A stretch of DNA of 64,000 nucleotides from Symsagittifera roscoffensis (Eukaryota > Xenacoelomorpha > Acoela > Convolutidae), in assembly GCF_963678635.1 (NCBI RefSeq), contig NC_087070.1:51628514-51692513 (forward strand). The letters are read 5' to 3'. Both the position numbers and the translations under genes were made by a program. Under the pieces are notes generated by a model, which did not search any database, was not told the origin of the DNA, and worked only from the letters and a program-made list of their open reading frames with translations. This document shows positions 63,908 to 64,000 of the stretch, piece by piece. Numbering within the stretch: position 1 is the stretch's first letter; each line of letters begins with the position of its first letter.

Positions 63908-64000
63908 GTCCTGACAAAAACGACCCATGTGCCGAGGCCATCAAAAACTGTGACCCGACTGGTGAACTGATGGTGTTCGTCAGCAGGATGATACCGACAG
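63908..64000 (+). pseudogene. EF2-like piece 7 (runs off the window)
   Basis: Acceptor TATCTAAG|GTCCTG. It reads PDKNDPCAEAIKNCDPTGEL and MVFVSRMIPT, the start of EF2 domain II. The frame is open to the window end. Confidence 0.85.

Larger units (their letters stand above)
49380..64000 (+). pseudogene. EF2-like locus with all GTPase motifs replaced; continues beyond the window
   Basis: Recognisable by alignment with eukaryotic elongation factor 2, the GTPase that moves the ribosome after peptide-bond formation. Pieces in order: 49380-49559, 50482-50668, 59400-59608, 60094-60193, 62669-62770, 63025-63256 and 63908-64000. Flanking motifs are well kept (NIRNM, FLLNLI, TFHRIIESINVIIATY, GWAFSLKHFAQLY, LWGDQFF, HIPSPV.AQKYR). 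The GTP-binding boxes are not: G1 GKS/T, G3 DxxG, G4 NKxD and G5 are all changed. There is an in-frame TGA (50539), a one-base frameshift near 63140, and no clean donor after the first piece. Either a dead gene, or a diverged paralogue with sequence errors. Intron 2 contains the Gypsy element. Confidence 0.8.

Overview
This window looks like a piece of an AT-rich, intron-rich and repeat-rich invertebrate animal genome. The basis is five protein-coding loci that match well-known animal families, ordinary GT-AG introns (plus two GC-AG introns), and LTR retrotransposons, a LINE, tRNA-derived SINEs and MITEs. I cannot name the species or phylum from the sequence. All host genes lie on the + strand, head to tail.

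Layout. (1) 1-29716: the 3' part of a group VI calcium-independent phospholipase A2 gene (PLA2G6-like) in 11 recognisable exons. It runs from the ankyrin repeats through the patatin catalytic domain to the stop; the 5' end is outside the window. (2) Its fifth intron visible here contains a nearly full-length BEL/Pao LTR retrotransposon on the - strand (12077-21818), with LTRs, primer-binding site, polypurine tract and a 5-bp target duplication. It also has an extra SGNH-hydrolase-like ORF ahead of gag and a tRNA-Leu-like sequence inside each LTR. (3) 30157-30702: an intronless cyclophilin H (PPIH). (4) 31853-44386: a BTBD10/KCTD20-like BTB gene in seven exons. Its fifth intron holds a 5'-truncated LINE (38883-42470) whose two ORFs lie in one frame, separated only by UGA-CUA. 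(5) 44733-46904: an intronless XPR1-type phosphate exporter with SPX and EXS domains. (6) 49380-64000: an EF2-like locus, cut by the window end, whose G1, G3, G4 and G5 GTPase motifs are all replaced while the flanking sequence is conserved. It also carries an in-frame TGA and a frameshift. A decayed Ty3/Gypsy element (51313-57169) sits in its second intron, and a 1574-bp tandem duplication has copied half an exon together with the Gypsy 3' end.

The remaining introns and spacers are mostly dispersed repeats. They include a TIR-type MITE family found in every intron-containing locus, CAGGGGCGGAT-ended hAT-like MITEs with perfect 8-bp target duplications, and two large fold-back elements. There are also a tRNA-headed composite SINE family and a CTCGAG-containing C-rich minisatellite.

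The host genes do not form one pathway: membrane phospholipid remodelling, spliceosomal prolyl isomerisation, a BTB adaptor, phosphate export and translation elongation. What they share is same-strand packing. PLA2G6 to PPIH is 440 bp and BTBD10 to XPR1 is 346 bp, and a splice-acceptor-like AG sits 5-6 nt before the PPIH and XPR1 start codons. This suggests, but does not prove, spliced-leader trans-splicing and operon-like transcription.
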